The notes: generated by a model from the letters alone, not told the origin. Numbered from the stretch's first letter, positions 1 to 11,633 are shown. The stretch is 17,587 bases of DNA from Anaerolineales bacterium UBA3905 (GCA_002391565.1 DGFH01000065.1:1-17587); one strand, 5' to 3'. Numbers and translations: made by a program.

Positions 1-1448
1 ATCTCTTCCATGCGCACAAGATAGCGCGCGTAACAGTCGCCTTCGGTGAAGACCGGCACCTTGAAGTCGTAATTCTCGTAGCCGCCGTAGGGCGCATCGC
101 GGCGCAAATCCCAATCGACGCCGCTGCCGCGCAGCATGGGGCCGGTCAAGCCCATGTTGATCACCTCGTCGCGCGTCAGCTTGCCGATCCCTTGCAGGCG
201 CTCCTCCCACAGGGGCCCGCTGGTGAGCATCGCTTCGTACTCGTTGATGCGGATTGCCATCACCTTGAGGAAATCTTCCAGGTGGCCCAGGAACGCTGGC
301 GGGATGTCGCGCGAGACGCCGCCGATGCGCATGTAGCCCACAGTCAGGCGCGCGCCACACGCCATCTCGAAGAGGTCGAGGATGCGCTCGCGCTCGCGGG
401 TGGCGTACATCAGCAGCGCCATGCCGGTGCCCGACACATCGAGCACATGCGTCGAAAGCCAGAAAAGGTGCGAGGCCAGACGCTGCAACTCCGCCATGAT
501 CACACGCAACACCTGCGCCCGTTCTGGAATCTCGACGCCGAGCAACTTCTCCACGGCCAGACAGTAGCCCATGTTGTTGCTCATCGCCGATAGGTAGTCC
601 ATGCGGTCGGTGTAGTAGACAAAGTCTTTGTAGCGCTTGTTTTCGCCGGTCTTCTCGAAGCCGCTGTGCAGATAGCCCAGATCGGCATCGACGTTGACGA
701 CGGTTTCGCCATCCAACTCCACCACCAGGCGCAACACACCGTGCGTGCTGGGATGATGCGGCCCCATGTTGATGATCATGTTCTCGCGGTTCATGCCAGG
801 GGGCACTACAGGCGGCTTGCTCTCCGCCGCCAGAATCTGCTTGCCAAAGGACTCAAACTCCGGGTCGCTCCAGGTCAGTGTGAAGGGCACTTCCTCGCCG
901 CCAAGGGGCACCTGCTTTTGCAGCGGATGGTTGGGCCAGCTCTCCGGCATCAGGATGCGCCGATGATCGGGATGACCGGCGAAGTGCACGCCCATCAAGT
1001 CCCATACCTCGCGTTCGGGCCAGATGGCGCCCTGGTAGACGCTCGCCAGGCTGGGCGCTTCCGGTTCGCCGCGGTCGTCGAGCGGGCAGACGACCATCAG
1101 ATGCTGCTTGCGGGCGTAGGAGCGCAACTGATAGACCGTGTGGAAGCGGCTGTCGCTGATCGGCAGTTCGGAGCGATCGACGGCGGAAACGTCGATCAGC
1201 GCCTCATAGCGCAGCGCCGGATCGCTTTTGGCGAACTCCGCCAGGGCGACCAGTTGTTCCGGCTTGACGTAAACGACCTGTTGTCCGTGATGCAGCCCGG
1301 CGGCGAGAATGGCGTCGCCAAAGCGTTCGACCAGGCGATTGGTGTCGGCGCTCTCGCCGGTCGGCAGCGGGGCGACGGCAGGAATGCCCAGCGGCTTGAG
1401 GCCAGGCAGCGTCTCGTATTCGCGTACACGTGGAGAAACGTTGAGCAT
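1..1448 (-). CDS. nuoCD: NADH-quinone oxidoreductase subunit C/D fusion (NuoCD), 3' end cut by window edge
   Basis: Reading the minus strand from the ATG at 1448 gives one uninterrupted frame of 482 codons to the window edge. Residues 1-218 are NuoC (30 kDa subunit), with the family signature at about 144-171 (WPEREVWDLMG, then GHPDHRRIL). From Met219 on it is NuoD (49 kDa subunit): GPHHPSTHG at 229-237, HSGFEK at 261-266, and DRMDY at 281-285. His236 and Tyr285 are spaced exactly like the quinone head-group ligands known from Thermus Nqo4 (His38/Tyr87), so quinone binding is probably intact. NuoC/D sit in the cytoplasmic connecting module between the FeS chain and the membrane arm. A GGAG-type ribosome site precedes the start, 15 bp after nuoB, so it is the third gene of nuoA1-B-CD. 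The internal Met219 could be a relic of the separate nuoD start. The C-terminus is outside the window. Confidence 0.95.
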   Translation of the reverse strand, partial: MLNVSPRVREYETLPGLKPLGIPAVAPLPTGESADTNRLVERFGDAILAAGLHHGQQVVYVKPEQLVALAEFAKSDPALRYEALIDVSAVDRSELPISDSRFHTVYQLRSYARKQHLMVVCPLDDRGEPEAPSLASVYQGAIWPEREVWDLMGVHFAGHPDHRRILMPESWPNHPLQKQVPLGGEEVPFTLTWSDPEFESFGKQILAAESKPPVVPPGMNRENMIINMGPHHPSTHGVLRLVVELDGETVVNVDADLGYLHSGFEKTGENKRYKDFVYYTDRMDYLSAMSNNMGYCLAVEKLLGVEIPERAQVLRVIMAELQRLASHLFWLSTHVLDVSGTGMALLMYATRERERILDLFEMACGARLTVGYMRIGGVSRDIPPAFLGHLEDFLKVMAIRINEYEAMLTSGPLWEERLQGIGKLTRDEVINMGLTGPMLRGSGVDWDLRRDAPYGGYENYDFKVPVFTEGDCYARYLVRMEE

Positions 1449-1463
1449 GATCTTCTCCGCCGA

Positions 1464-2021
<558 letters not shown>

Positions 2022-2032
2022 GATTCACCCTC

Positions 2033-2404
2033 TTATTCCCAATCCAGGGCGCCTTTGGACCACTCGTAGACCAGCCCCAGAATTAAGATCAGCAAAAATA
2101 CCCCGATGGGCGCCAATGCAATCCACATGCCGAAGTTATCGCGTAAATGCAGCAAGGCGCCTGCCCAGGGATAAAGGAAGATCACTTCGATATCAAACAG
2201 GATGAACAGCATTGCCACCAGATAGTACTTGATCGGGAAGCGACGCCGGGCGTCGTGGAAGGGAATAATGCCCGACTCATACGGTTCTTGCTTCTGGGCG
2301 TTCTGGCGGCGTGGGCCAAGAATGCTTGGCAGACCGATGGCAATGAAGGCAAACACGATTGCGACTACTACGAAGACAAGCAGTGGAAAATACTCTTGAG
2401 CCAT
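2033..2404 (-). CDS. nuoA: NADH-quinone oxidoreductase subunit A, first copy (NuoA1)
   Basis: A 123-residue membrane protein with the three-helix NuoA pattern: helix at about 7-30, a loop with LGPRR and EPYESG, helix at about 60-80 carrying FDIEVIF, and a final helix ending in YEWSKGALDWE. NuoA lies next to NuoH at the quinone cavity, and its YE(S/C)G loop contacts NuoB/NuoD. The frame is open upstream to 2473, but the ATG at 2404 is chosen because GGGGAG lies just upstream and the family N-terminus begins there. The middle segment (DARRRFPIKYYLVAMLFILFD) resembles the proteobacterial/actinobacterial style of NuoA. That differs from the second nuoA encoded divergently at 2982. It is the first gene of nuoA1-B-CD. 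Confidence 0.93.
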   Translation of the reverse strand: MAQEYFPLLVFVVVAIVFAFIAIGLPSILGPRRQNAQKQEPYESGIIPFHDARRRFPIKYYLVAMLFILFDIEVIFLYPWAGALLHLRDNFGMWIALAPIGVFLLILILGLVYEWSKGALDWE

Positions 2405-2478
2405 CGCAGTCTCCCCAGACTGAATAATATTACTGTGATAATCGATACAGTTGGTGATGCTTTGGGCGAACAAACAAA

Positions 2479-2521
2479 GCGACTCAACATGCCAATCTAT
2501 GCGCTTAACATGTCGAGTCGC
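2479..2521. repeat. 13-bp imperfect inverted repeat, candidate operator
   Basis: GCGACTCAACATG at 2479-2491 faces CATGTCGAGTCGC at 2509-2521. The arms pair over 13 positions with a single mismatch, around a 17-nt spacer. It lies 75-117 bp upstream of the nuoA1 start codon, a reasonable position for a regulator acting on the minus-strand operon. The regulator is unknown; a stem-loop in a leader transcript is the alternative. Confidence 0.45.
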
Positions 2522-2554
2522 CGCTCAGCTGAAATCAATTTGATGGCGCTGTTA

Positions 2555-2577
2555 AGACTGCCATGTGTGCGCAGTCT
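2555..2577. repeat. 7-bp perfect inverted repeat
   Basis: AGACTGC (2555-2561) and GCAGTCT (2571-2577) form a perfect dyad around a 9-nt spacer. With no T-run on either side it is not a terminator. Its place in the divergent promoter region suggests a protein-binding site, but no known consensus is matched. Confidence 0.3.
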
Positions 2578-2618
2578 AGCATAGTTGCATCGGTGGTGTC
2601 AACTTTACACCGTATTTC

Positions 2619-2636
2619 TTGTGAAAAAGTGCACAT
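2619..2636. promoter_or_regulatory. Rex-like (NADH/NAD+ sensor) half-palindrome
   Basis: TTGTGAA at 2619-2625, a 4-nt spacer, then TGCACAT at 2630-2636. The known Gram-positive Rex operator is TTGTGAA-N4-TTCACAA. The left half matches fully and the right half at 5 of 7 positions. Rex is known to control respiratory genes, including nuo in Streptomyces, so the location is sensible. The right half is degenerate and no Rex gene is visible here, so this is a weak candidate. Confidence 0.25.
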
Positions 2637-2886
2637 ATTGACCGTGCCGATTTTGTGCATTGCTTTGCAGGCAAATTATGGTCTGTGTTACACTTCCTGC
2701 GTTCATTTTATGGTTGACCAACCCCTTTGGTTGCGGTGTGGGCAGGGCTGGGCATGCGTCAGCCAGGGTCGCGATGACTTTCTGGTAAAAGATGCTTTTT
2801 CTAAGGCAGCGATTTTCCTGATCACTTCAGGTCTATGCTAACATTCAGCGAAGTTTGTTCTATTCTACACAATCTTGCTGCAGCGG

Positions 2887-2923
2887 TCAGGTGAATGAGA
2901 CTCGACCATAACCCGTCACCTGA
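2887..2923. repeat. 8-bp inverted repeat upstream of nuoA2
   Basis: TCAGGTGA (2887-2894) and TCACCTGA (2916-2923) are perfect inverted copies separated by 21 nt, 59-95 bp before the nuoA2 start codon. The site could be an operator or a stem in the 5' leader of the nuoA2-H-J-K-L-M-N transcript. No T-run follows, so it is not an intrinsic terminator. Confidence 0.35.
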
Positions 2924-2981
2924 ACACCTGCAAGCGTGGATGCAGCGCACACAAGAATAGGTTCGCAACGGGAGTACATTC

Positions 2982-3338
2982 ATGCTCAGTCAATGGGGTT
3001 TTGTGCTGATCCTCAGCGCGATTGCGGTGATCATCCCGGTCGCGGCGATTGTGCTGGGGCATTTCTTGGGGCCGCGCCGACCGGACCCGGTGAAGAATGA
3101 GACCTACGAAAGCGGCGTCGAAACAATCGGCGACACCTGGGTGCAATTTCGGGCGCAGTACTACCTGATCGGTTTGATCTTCCTGATCTTCGATGTGGAA
3201 GTCATTTTTCTGTTCCCGATTGCGGTCGCCTATCAAAACCTCTCGTTCTTTTCCGTAATTGCCGCCGTCACGTTTGTTGTCATCTTGATTTTGGGTCTCT
3301 TCCTGGAGTGGCGCAAAGGCGCGCTCGAGTGGAGCTGA
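2982..3338 (+). CDS. nuoA: NADH-quinone oxidoreductase subunit A, second copy (NuoA2)
   Basis: A 118-residue three-helix NuoA protein: helix at about 7-29, LGPRR at 29-33, the TYESG loop, a helix with FDVEVIFLFP, a third helix, and the terminal LEWRKGALEWS. The ATG at 2982 follows a GGGAG ribosome site. It shares the signature residues with NuoA1 (LGPRR, YESG, FD(I/V)EVIF, KGAL(D/E)W). The loop and helix 2 differ strongly: GDTWVQFRAQYYLIGLIF here recalls the cyanobacterial/Firmicute style. The two copies are therefore old paralogues, not a recent duplication. It is the first gene of the plus-strand membrane-arm operon, 44 bp before nuoH, the subunit it packs against. Confidence 0.95.
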   Translation: MLSQWGFVLILSAIAVIIPVAAIVLGHFLGPRRPDPVKNETYESGVETIGDTWVQFRAQYYLIGLIFLIFDVEVIFLFPIAVAYQNLSFFSVIAAVTFVVILILGLFLEWRKGALEWS

Positions 3339-3382
3339 TCGTCCAGGCTGGTTGAGCCGATCTCGCAGATGGAGGAGCACTG

Positions 3383-4615
<1,233 letters not shown>

Positions 4616-4631
4616 GAGGGGGAGCTACGTC

Positions 4632-5165
4632 ATGCCTGAATTGCCATTCCCACTGCCGCCGCTGCCGACGGCGCCACAGGTGGTCTTCATCATGATCGCC
4701 GTGTTGGCAGTGATAGGTTCGCTAACCGTCGTGCTGGCGCGCAACCTGTTTCATAGCGCGCTGGGGCTGGTGGCTGCGTTCTTCGGCGCTGCTGGCGTCT
4801 ACATCGTTGCAGAAGCCGAGTTCATCGGCGTGAGTCAGGTGTTGGTCTACGTCGGCGCCATCTCGACGCTCATCACCTTCGCCATCATGCTCACACGGGG
4901 GATGATGTTTGGCGCCACCTCGCCGCGCAATCGTCAGTCGGGTACAGCGGCGATCATCACTGCCTTGACTTTTGTCGTTCTGGTGGCGTTGATGCGAGGG
5001 ATTCCCTGGCCACAGGCGGGTGAGCCGATCACCGATGGTCAGGCGATCATTGCGGGTCTGGGCTTCGCCTTTGTCAATCAATATGTGATTCCGTTCCTGC
5101 TGCTGGCGATGTTGTTGCTCGTCGCCCTGGCTGGCGCTATCATGCTGGCGCGGGATCGGAAGTAG
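4632..5165 (+). CDS. nuoJ: NADH-quinone oxidoreductase subunit J (NuoJ)
   Basis: A 177-residue protein with about five hydrophobic helices. The NuoJ signature lies in the first half: ARNLFHSALGL, then the glutamate-containing AEAEFIGVSQVLVYVGAI, the segment around the pi-bulge helix known to move during the catalytic cycle. NuoJ is part of the E-channel/central axis between NuoH and NuoK. The frame is open back to a GTG at 4608 that overlaps the end of nuoH. The ATG at 4632 is preferred because the purine block GAGAGGGGGAG lies immediately before it and the protein then begins MPELPFPLPP. It follows nuoH by 16 bp and precedes nuoK by 69 bp. Confidence 0.95.
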   Translation: MPELPFPLPPLPTAPQVVFIMIAVLAVIGSLTVVLARNLFHSALGLVAAFFGAAGVYIVAEAEFIGVSQVLVYVGAISTLITFAIMLTRGMMFGATSPRNRQSGTAAIITALTFVVLVALMRGIPWPQAGEPITDGQAIIAGLGFAFVNQYVIPFLLLAMLLLVALAGAIMLARDRK

Positions 5166-5234
5166 GCATTGAGCGAAGAGGCGAGATCGAGAATTTATCG
5201 GAAGCGAGTCTAGAGTGAACGAGGCGGCGCACGT

Positions 5235-5549
5235 ATGGTTCCTTTAACCTGGTATCTGATTCTAGCTGCATTTATGTTTAGCTCCGGCTTGTTTGCTGCA
5301 TTGGGCCGGCGCAACGCCATTGCGGTGTTGATGGGGATTGAGTTGATGCTCAACGCGGCCAACATCAACTTGATTGCGTTTTGGCGCTATGGCGTCACGC
5401 CTACGCAAAACCTGGATGGTCAAATTTTTGCGTTATTCGTGATTGCAGTGGCAGCCGCCGAAGTGGCTGTCGGGTTAGCGTTGATCATCTCAGTCTATCG
5501 GAACCGGCGCACCGTCAACCTGGATGATCTGGATATCCTGAAAGGGTAA
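5235..5549 (+). CDS. nuoK: NADH-quinone oxidoreductase subunit K (NuoK)
   Basis: A 104-residue three-helix protein of normal NuoK length. It has the characteristic GIELMLNAANINLIAF with the key membrane glutamate Glu36 in helix 2. A second membrane glutamate in helix 3 (AVAAAEVAVGLAL, Glu76) corresponds to E. coli Glu72. Both carry protons along the central hydrophilic axis, so the subunit appears functional. The ATG at 5235 follows a GAGG motif somewhat far upstream. It is the fourth gene of the plus-strand operon; 24 bp separate its stop from the next start, and that gap holds a short GC hairpin. Confidence 0.96.
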   Translation: MVPLTWYLILAAFMFSSGLFAALGRRNAIAVLMGIELMLNAANINLIAFWRYGVTPTQNLDGQIFALFVIAVAAAEVAVGLALIISVYRNRRTVNLDDLDILKG

Positions 5550-5565
5550 CGCCCACATACGGGCG
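5550..5565 (+). other. Intercistronic GC hairpin between nuoK and the TPR gene
   Basis: CGCCC (5550-5554), a 6-nt loop and GGGCG (5561-5565) form a 5-bp stem that begins right after the nuoK stop and ends 8 nt before the next ATG. No T-run follows, so it is not a terminator. It occupies the place where a ribosome site would be, and the downstream gene has no clear Shine-Dalgarno, which may point to translational coupling or reduced expression. Confidence 0.4.
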
Positions 5566-5573
5566 CAAGCGGC

Positions 5574-5939
5574 ATGCCGAAGCAAGTACTGACCGGCACC
5601 CTGGAAGAGCAGTGTGAGTTCCTCTATAACCTTGCCGCCGAAAAAATGGCGCAAGGCAATTATACCGGCGCTGTCCACGTGCTCAAGGAGATCGTCAAGT
5701 ACAAGCCAGACTTTCGTGACGCAGCGGCTTTGTTGGCAGAAGCCAAAGCGCGCAAGTCCGAACAGACTTTTCTATTGTTGATGGCGGCGGCTGGCAGTGT
5801 AATCGCCGTTGCTATCGGCGGTGCAGTGGGTGTGCCAAACGATCTGATTTTTCTCGTGATTTTGTTGGTTGGCGCATTGATTGGCTACGGCATCGGTAAT
5901 TTCGTCCAGAGTTTTCGTCAGCGGCGCATTGCGTCGTAG
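5574..5939 (+). CDS. Small TPR-like membrane protein embedded in the nuo operon (unknown function)
   Basis: A 121-residue protein that is not one of the 14 core complex I subunits. Residues about 11-58 look like one or two tetratricopeptide-type helix pairs (LYNLAAEKMAQGNYTGAVHVL, then KYKPDFRDAAALLAEA). The aromatic/alanine spacing and the GNY-A-V-L pattern are typical of TPR. Two hydrophobic helices follow at about 65-84 and 91-110, then a basic tail (SFRQRRIAS). This predicts a membrane-anchored protein with a soluble N-terminal interaction module. It lies between nuoK and nuoL on the same strand, 24 bp and 66 bp from its neighbours, so it is transcribed with the membrane arm. An assembly factor or accessory subunit is a reasonable guess, not a demonstrated role. 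The start codon lacks an obvious ribosome site. Confidence 0.85.
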   Translation: MPKQVLTGTLEEQCEFLYNLAAEKMAQGNYTGAVHVLKEIVKYKPDFRDAAALLAEAKARKSEQTFLLLMAAAGSVIAVAIGGAVGVPNDLIFLVILLVGALIGYGIGNFVQSFRQRRIAS

Positions 5940-6005
5940 GTGATTTGGGGCATCGACGCCTACACGATTACGTGGTTGGGGCGTAACAAAAAACGAGGTT
6001 AAGCA

Positions 6006-8249
6006 ATGCAAGGATTTCTAAATCTCGCGTGGCTGTTGCCAGTGCCGCCCTTTCTGGCTTTTGTGGCGATCCTTTTGTTTCTCAACCGCAACAAGACGGT
6101 GAGCGCATTGACGGCCATTGGGGGCGCATTCGTTAGCTTTGCGTTGGGATGGCCGATTGCGTTCGCCGTGTTCACGACGCCGCATTTTGGTGAACACCCT
6201 CTCTATGGGGAGTTGTTCACGATCCCAACCGGCGCCAGCGAGTTGATGATCGGCTTTCAGGTTGAGCCAGCCAACGCGTTGATGATCTTCATGTCCACCT
6301 TTCTGCTGTTGATGATCTTCATCTACGCCAGCGGGTACATGAGCTTTCCGCCACATCTGCGCAAAGAGGATTATCCAGAAGCCTACGCGCAAGGGCGCGA
6401 CCCGCGTTACAGCCGCTTCATGGCCTACATCAGCCTCTTTGCCACCGGTATGTTGGGGCTGGTGGTGGCCAACTCGTTGCTCACCTTCTTTATTTTCTGG
6501 GAAATCATGGGGCTGTGCAGCTATTTGCTCATCGGCTTCTGGTTCGAGAAGGAATCGGCGAAGAAGGCGGCTTTCAAGGCCTTCATCACCACGCGCATCG
6601 GCGATACGATCATGTTCACTGGCATGATGCTGTTGTACATGTGGAGCATCGACAACACGCTGGTCTTTGAGCAGATTCTGTCGCCGGAAAACCTGGAGCA
6701 TCTGAGCACGATGATCGTCCATGTGCCGGTCTTCAACTTCGACACGCCGGCAGTGGCGTTGATCGCAATTTTGATTTTCTTCGGTACAATCGGCAAGAGC
6801 GCCCAGTTCCCGCTGCATGTCTGGTTGCCGGATGCCATGGAAGGCCCAACTCCAGTCAGCGCCCTGATCCACGCGGCGACGATGGTTTCCGCCGGCGTCT
6901 TCCTGGTGGTGCGCATGTTCCCGCTCTTTTACGTGGCGGGTGAAGTGGCGCCCGGCAGTATGGACTTCGTGGCGGGCATCGGCGCATTTACGGCGCTCTT
7001 TGCCTCTTTGATCGCGGTCGCGCAGTGGGACATTAAGCGCGTGCTCGCCTACTCGACGATTGCACAGCTCGGCTTCATGATTGCGGCGTTGGGCACGGGC
7101 GCGTATGTGGCAGGGTTCTTTCACTTGATCACGCACGCCTTCTTCAAGGCGCTACTCTTCCTTGGCTCCGGCTCGGTGATTCACGGCGTCGAGCATGGTT
7201 TCCATCACGCTCATGAACATGCTGCCGCTCACGGTGATCATGGGCACGACGAGCACGCACATCATGGCAGCCATCTGATTGCGCGCAAGGATGGCCTTCT
7301 TGACCCGCACGATCCGCAGGATATGCGCAACATGGGCGGTCTGCTCAAGCGCATGCCTGTAACTGGCTGGACATTTATCATCGGCGGCATGGCATTGGCA
7401 GGCTTCCCCTTTGTCACCGCCGGCTTCTGGTCGAAGGATGAGATTTTCTCCAGCGAGTGGTACACGCGCGACTGGGTTATCTTCTGGGTGCTGGCCTTCT
7501 CGGCTTTGTTGACCGCCTTTTACACTGCGCGGCAGATCACGCTCACCTTCCTGGGGCAGCCGCGCACCGAAGGCGCCGCTCACGCTCCAGAGAGCAACCG
7601 GGCGATGACCATTCCGCTGGTGCTGATCTCCCCCTTTGTGATTGGGCTTGGCTGGCTGGGCATTCCGGTCGATTTCCCGGTGTTGGGTGCGCTCTTCCCC
7701 CACTGGATCGAGCATCAACTGGAGCCATACATCAAACACCTGCACTTTGAGTTCCCCCATCCAGAGTTCAACATCCTGGTGTTGCTGGTCTCCTTTGTCG
7801 TGTCGCTGGGCGGTCTGGCGTTAGGCTGGTTGGTCTATCGGAACGGCATGCCCGAAGGGCAAATCGACCCGATGCGACGCTGGTTGGGGCCGGTATGGTG
7901 GGCAATGCACCGCAAGTTCTGGGTGGATGAAGCCTACAACTACACGGTCGTGGCGTTTACACGCGGCCTGGCGAAGTTCATGTACTGGATCGACGATCTC
8001 TGGATCATCGATCCGATCATCAATGCCATCGGACGCTTTGGCGTCTGGCTGGGGGTGGTTGCGGCCCGCTTCGATCAATACGTGGTGGATGGCGCCGTGA
8101 ATGCCTTTGCCTGGATGGCGGATCGGGCAGGCGGTGTGCTGCGCAATGCGCAGAACGGTCAGGTTCAGGTCTACCTGATGGTGGTCGTCGTCTCCCTGAC
8201 CATCTGGCTGTTGCTGTATGCGCTGCCATTGATTTTGACGCTGGTGTAA
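6006..8249 (+). CDS. nuoL: NADH-quinone oxidoreductase subunit L (NuoL), His-rich variant
   Basis: A 747-residue antiporter-like subunit, clearly longer than E. coli NuoL (613). It keeps the pumping residues: FIFWEIMGLCSYLLIGFW (helix 5 Glu), GKSAQFPLHVWLPDAMEGPTPVSA (Lys and His), and HAFFKALLFLGSGSVIH. Between that helix and the conserved DPQDMRNMGGL lies an insertion with 13 histidines in residues 393-423 (7182-7274). Extra length also sits at the C-terminus, which holds the long lateral-helix region and a last membrane helix. NuoL is the distal proton pump of the membrane arm. The ATG at 6006 follows GAGG with 7-nt spacing. The next gene, nuoM, starts about 100 bp downstream. Confidence 0.97.
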   Translation: MQGFLNLAWLLPVPPFLAFVAILLFLNRNKTVSALTAIGGAFVSFALGWPIAFAVFTTPHFGEHPLYGELFTIPTGASELMIGFQVEPANALMIFMSTFLLLMIFIYASGYMSFPPHLRKEDYPEAYAQGRDPRYSRFMAYISLFATGMLGLVVANSLLTFFIFWEIMGLCSYLLIGFWFEKESAKKAAFKAFITTRIGDTIMFTGMMLLYMWSIDNTLVFEQILSPENLEHLSTMIVHVPVFNFDTPAVALIAILIFFGTIGKSAQFPLHVWLPDAMEGPTPVSALIHAATMVSAGVFLVVRMFPLFYVAGEVAPGSMDFVAGIGAFTALFASLIAVAQWDIKRVLAYSTIAQLGFMIAALGTGAYVAGFFHLITHAFFKALLFLGSGSVIHGVEHGFHHAHEHAAAHGDHGHDEHAHHGSHLIARKDGLLDPHDPQDMRNMGGLLKRMPVTGWTFIIGGMALAGFPFVTAGFWSKDEIFSSEWYTRDWVIFWVLAFSALLTAFYTARQITLTFLGQPRTEGAAHAPESNRAMTIPLVLISPFVIGLGWLGIPVDFPVLGALFPHWIEHQLEPYIKHLHFEFPHPEFNILVLLVSFVVSLGGLALGWLVYRNGMPEGQIDPMRRWLGPVWWAMHRKFWVDEAYNYTVVAFTRGLAKFMYWIDDLWIIDPIINAIGRFGVWLGVVAARFDQYVVDGAVNAFAWMADRAGGVLRNAQNGQVQVYLMVVVVSLTIWLLLYALPLILTLV

Positions 8250-8256
8250 GCAGGGT

Positions 8257-8271
8257 GGGCGTTGGTCGCCC
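8257..8271 (+). other. Intercistronic GC hairpin between nuoL and nuoM
   Basis: GGGCG (8257-8261), loop TTGGT, CGCCC (8267-8271), just after the nuoL stop. The arm sequence is the same as in the nuoK/TPR hairpin, in swapped order. There is no T-run, so it probably does not terminate; an mRNA-processing or stability role is possible. Confidence 0.3.
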
Positions 8272-8350
8272 TGATCACGGTTTATCTTTTGCTAGGGTTT
8301 GTCGCAATCGACGCTGAATTCCAAACCGAAGGTCTGCGGAGGAAATGTTC

Positions 8351-9928
<1,578 letters not shown>

Positions 9929-9933
9929 CGCAT

Positions 9934-11440
<1,507 letters not shown>

Positions 11441-11463
11441 TTGCCGACAATTTATCCTGGACA

Positions 11464-11496
11464 GGCGAGACGCTGAATTGGCGTCTCGCCTTTTTT
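11464..11496 (+). terminator. Intrinsic terminator of the nuoA2-H-J-K-L-M-N operon
   Basis: GGCGAGACGC (11464-11473), a 7-nt loop, GCGTCTCGCC (11481-11490) and six T's (11491-11496). This is a perfect 10-bp GC-rich stem with a U-tract, starting 23 bp after the nuoN stop codon, a textbook Rho-independent terminator in the plus direction. Confidence 0.93.
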
Positions 11497-11558
11497 GTCA
11501 TCCCATGCACCATCATACAACTCTGTATCGCCAATTACGGGGAAACCGCGTGTGCGGC

Positions 11559-11564
11559 TATACT
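11559..11564 (+). promoter_or_regulatory. Candidate -10 box for the propeller-protein gene
   Basis: TATACT lies between the nuo terminator and the next start codon, 69 bp before the TTG at 11634. A new promoter is expected here because transcription from nuo should stop at 11496. There is no convincing -35 at standard spacing (TTACGG at 18 bp is poor), so this is only a candidate. Confidence 0.35.
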
Positions 11565-11633
11565 AGCTAAGAGCTTGCACGCAACCTGTCGGTTGTGTTC
11601 TCAAGCAGGAAACATTGCGATATCGGAGTTGAC

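Larger units (their letters stand above)
2405..2981. promoter_or_regulatory. Divergent intergenic region between the two nuo operons (577 bp)
   Basis: This stretch must hold the promoters of both nuo arms. It is visibly more AT-rich than the genes around it. I see several dyad elements: an imperfect 13-bp inverted repeat (arms 2479-2491 and 2509-2521, one mismatch), a perfect 7-bp dyad AGACTGC/GCAGTCT (2555-2577), a 9-bp odd palindrome GTGTTACAC (2685-2693), and an 8-bp dyad TCAGGTGA/TCACCTGA (2887-2923). A possible plus-strand promoter is TTGCAG (2665-2670), an 18-bp spacer and TACACT (2689-2694), which would give a leader of nearly 300 nt. A short open frame at 2563-2841 has no ribosome site and no recognisable domain, and I do not treat it as a gene. 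Confidence 0.6.

Noticed and set aside
2563..2841. 92-codon plus-strand frame in the divergent nuo intergenic region
   Set aside because: No Shine-Dalgarno, no domain, Cys-rich random-looking composition, and it overlaps the expected promoter zone.
6018..7136. Minus-strand open frame of 372 codons over nuoL
   Set aside because: It is an antisense shadow of nuoL with the same His/Gln/Arg-rich character and no family signature.
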